From Chloroflexi bacterium RBG_16_57_11 (GTDB lineage: Bacteria > Chloroflexota > Anaerolineae > Anaerolineales > UBA4823): DNA of 5,298 bases. The notes beneath the pieces were generated by a model. That model was given only the letters and a program-made list of their open reading frames with translations, ran no database searches and was not told the DNA's origin. Positions 4,450 through 5,298 of this stretch are shown in pieces (position 1 is the stretch's first letter; every line of letters starts with the position of its first letter). The stretch lies in contig MGNS01000088.1 in the NCBI GenBank assembly GCA_001795165.1, forward strand, positions 1-5,298, written 5' to 3'. Both the position numbers and the translations under genes were made by a program.

Positions 4450-5298
4450 GTGGAACAACTTCTCACCACCAAACTTTTTATTCCCCCCACTCGACCCGAA
4501 CTCGTCCCTCGTCCGCGCCTGGTGGAGCGGCTGAACGGGGGCCTGGCGGCAGGCCGTAAACTGGCCCTCATCTCAGCCTCTGCCGGGTTTGGCAAAACCA
4601 CGTTGGTCAGCGAATGGGTCGCCGGTTGCGAGAGACTCGAACCAAAGGTTCGCGTCGCCTGGCTGTCGCTGGACGAAGGGGATAACGACCCCACACGCTT
4701 TCTGACTTACCTCGTGGCTGCTTTGCAGACACTTGCGCCGGAGATTGGTGCAGGAGTTTTGGCTGCCCTCCAATCTCCTCAGCTGCCATCCATTGAATCG
4801 CTTCTGACAACCCTGCTCAATGAAATCACCACCATTTCGGACAACTTCATCCTGGTGTTGGATGATTACCATGTGGTTGATTCCAAACCAGTAGATCAGG
4901 CCTTGACTTTCCTCGTCGAACACCAGCCTCCACGGATGCACCTGGTCATTGCCACTCGCGAGGATCCCCATCTCCCCATGGCTCGGCTACGCGCCCGGGG
5001 CCAATTGACAGAACTGCGTGCTGCCGACTTGCGTTTTTCCCCCGCCGAGGCCGCTGAATTTCTCAACCGGGTAATGGGGCTGAATCTCTCGGCAGAAGAC
5101 ATCGCCGCCCTGGAAACTCGCACCGAAGGCTGGATTGCCGGCCTCCAGCTGGCCGCGCTTTCAATGCAGGGGCGGTCAGACGCCGCCAGTTTTATCCAGG
5201 CCTTCACCGGCAGCCACCGGTTTGTGCTGGATTATTTGGTTGAGGAGGTTCTCCAGCGCCAGCCAGAAGGTATTCACAGCTTCTTACTGAAAACTGCC
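4450..5298 (+). CDS. MalT-like LuxR-family STAND transcriptional regulator (5' part)
   Basis: The first 283 codons of a large ATP-dependent regulator run off the right edge without a stop. The N-terminus LLTTKLFIPPTRPELVPRPR is the typical opening of MalT-type proteins. A Walker A loop SASAGFGKTTL is at 42-52, Walker B FILVLDDYHVV at 133-143, and a sensor-like segment LVIATREDP at 165-173. LRARGQLTELRAADLRFS follows at 180-197, then TEGWIAGLQLAALS at 225-238 and DYLVEEVLQRQPEG at 261-274. This is the NTPase and arm region. Full proteins of this family are usually about 900 residues, with TPR-like repeats and a C-terminal LuxR helix-turn-helix, expected beyond this window. The GTG at 4450 has AAGG (4440-4443) six bases upstream and matches the family start. 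A TTG at 4405, preceded by AAGGA, would add 15 residues. The effector and target genes cannot be told. Confidence 0.9.
   Translation, partial: MEQLLTTKLFIPPTRPELVPRPRLVERLNGGLAAGRKLALISASAGFGKTTLVSEWVAGCERLEPKVRVAWLSLDEGDNDPTRFLTYLVAALQTLAPEIGAGVLAALQSPQLPSIESLLTTLLNEITTISDNFILVLDDYHVVDSKPVDQALTFLVEHQPPRMHLVIATREDPHLPMARLRARGQLTELRAADLRFSPAEAAEFLNRVMGLNLSAEDIAALETRTEGWIAGLQLAALSMQGRSDAASFIQAFTGSHRFVLDYLVEEVLQRQPEGIHSFLLKTA

Noticed and set aside
4573..4971. Minus-strand open frame of 132 codons inside the MalT-like gene
   Set aside because: The plus strand encodes Walker A and B motifs across this span, so the antisense frame is a shadow.

Overview
The window holds the conserved bacterial rpmH-rnpA-yidD-yidC-jag block on the + strand. 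A tRNA-Glu gene with its own promoter and terminator follows, then an AT-rich stretch, then the 5' part of a large MalT/LuxR-type STAND regulator that runs off the right edge. All genes I can support read left to right. The organism is most likely a member of Chloroflexota, probably Anaerolineae. This is an inference from three things: the short YidC without a large periplasmic domain, a PQQ-type beta-propeller lipoprotein inside the block, and a large MalT-like regulator of a kind common in that group. No marker in the window proves the taxonomy.

Layout. Bases 1-86 are the last 27 codons of an unidentified gene. A sigma70-type promoter (TTGCTA-17 bp-TATAAT, 117-145) starts the block. Next come rpmH (ribosomal protein L34, 241-417), rnpA (RNase P protein, GTG start, 503-871), yidD (843-1139, overlapping rnpA by 29 bp), an eight-repeat beta-propeller lipoprotein (1146-2267), yidC (2303-3175) and jag/khpB (3172-4023, ATGA overlap with yidC). 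The tight spacing from rnpA to jag suggests one transcript. tRNA-Glu(UUC) is at 4064-4136, and a strong hairpin with flanking A and U tracts at 4145-4180 closes the unit.

How the genes work together. The block joins ribosome and tRNA maturation (L34, RNase P protein, a tRNA) to membrane protein insertion (YidD, YidC). Jag, an RNA-binding protein, is a usual neighbour of yidC. The lipoprotein between yidD and yidC is the non-standard member. Its position suggests a role at the outer face of the membrane, but its function cannot be read from the sequence.

Bases 4181-4440 are only about 34% G+C by hand count (88 of 260), clearly lower than the genes on either side. This stretch holds a degenerate copy of the tRNA T-arm, an extended -10 promoter, a possible 24-codon leader ORF and two mutually exclusive short hairpins just ahead of the regulator. 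The main points for a second look are this leader region, the four perfect heptapeptide repeats at the YidC C-terminus, the beta-propeller lipoprotein and an altered KH GXXG loop in Jag. I did not see a clearly new defence or mobile system.
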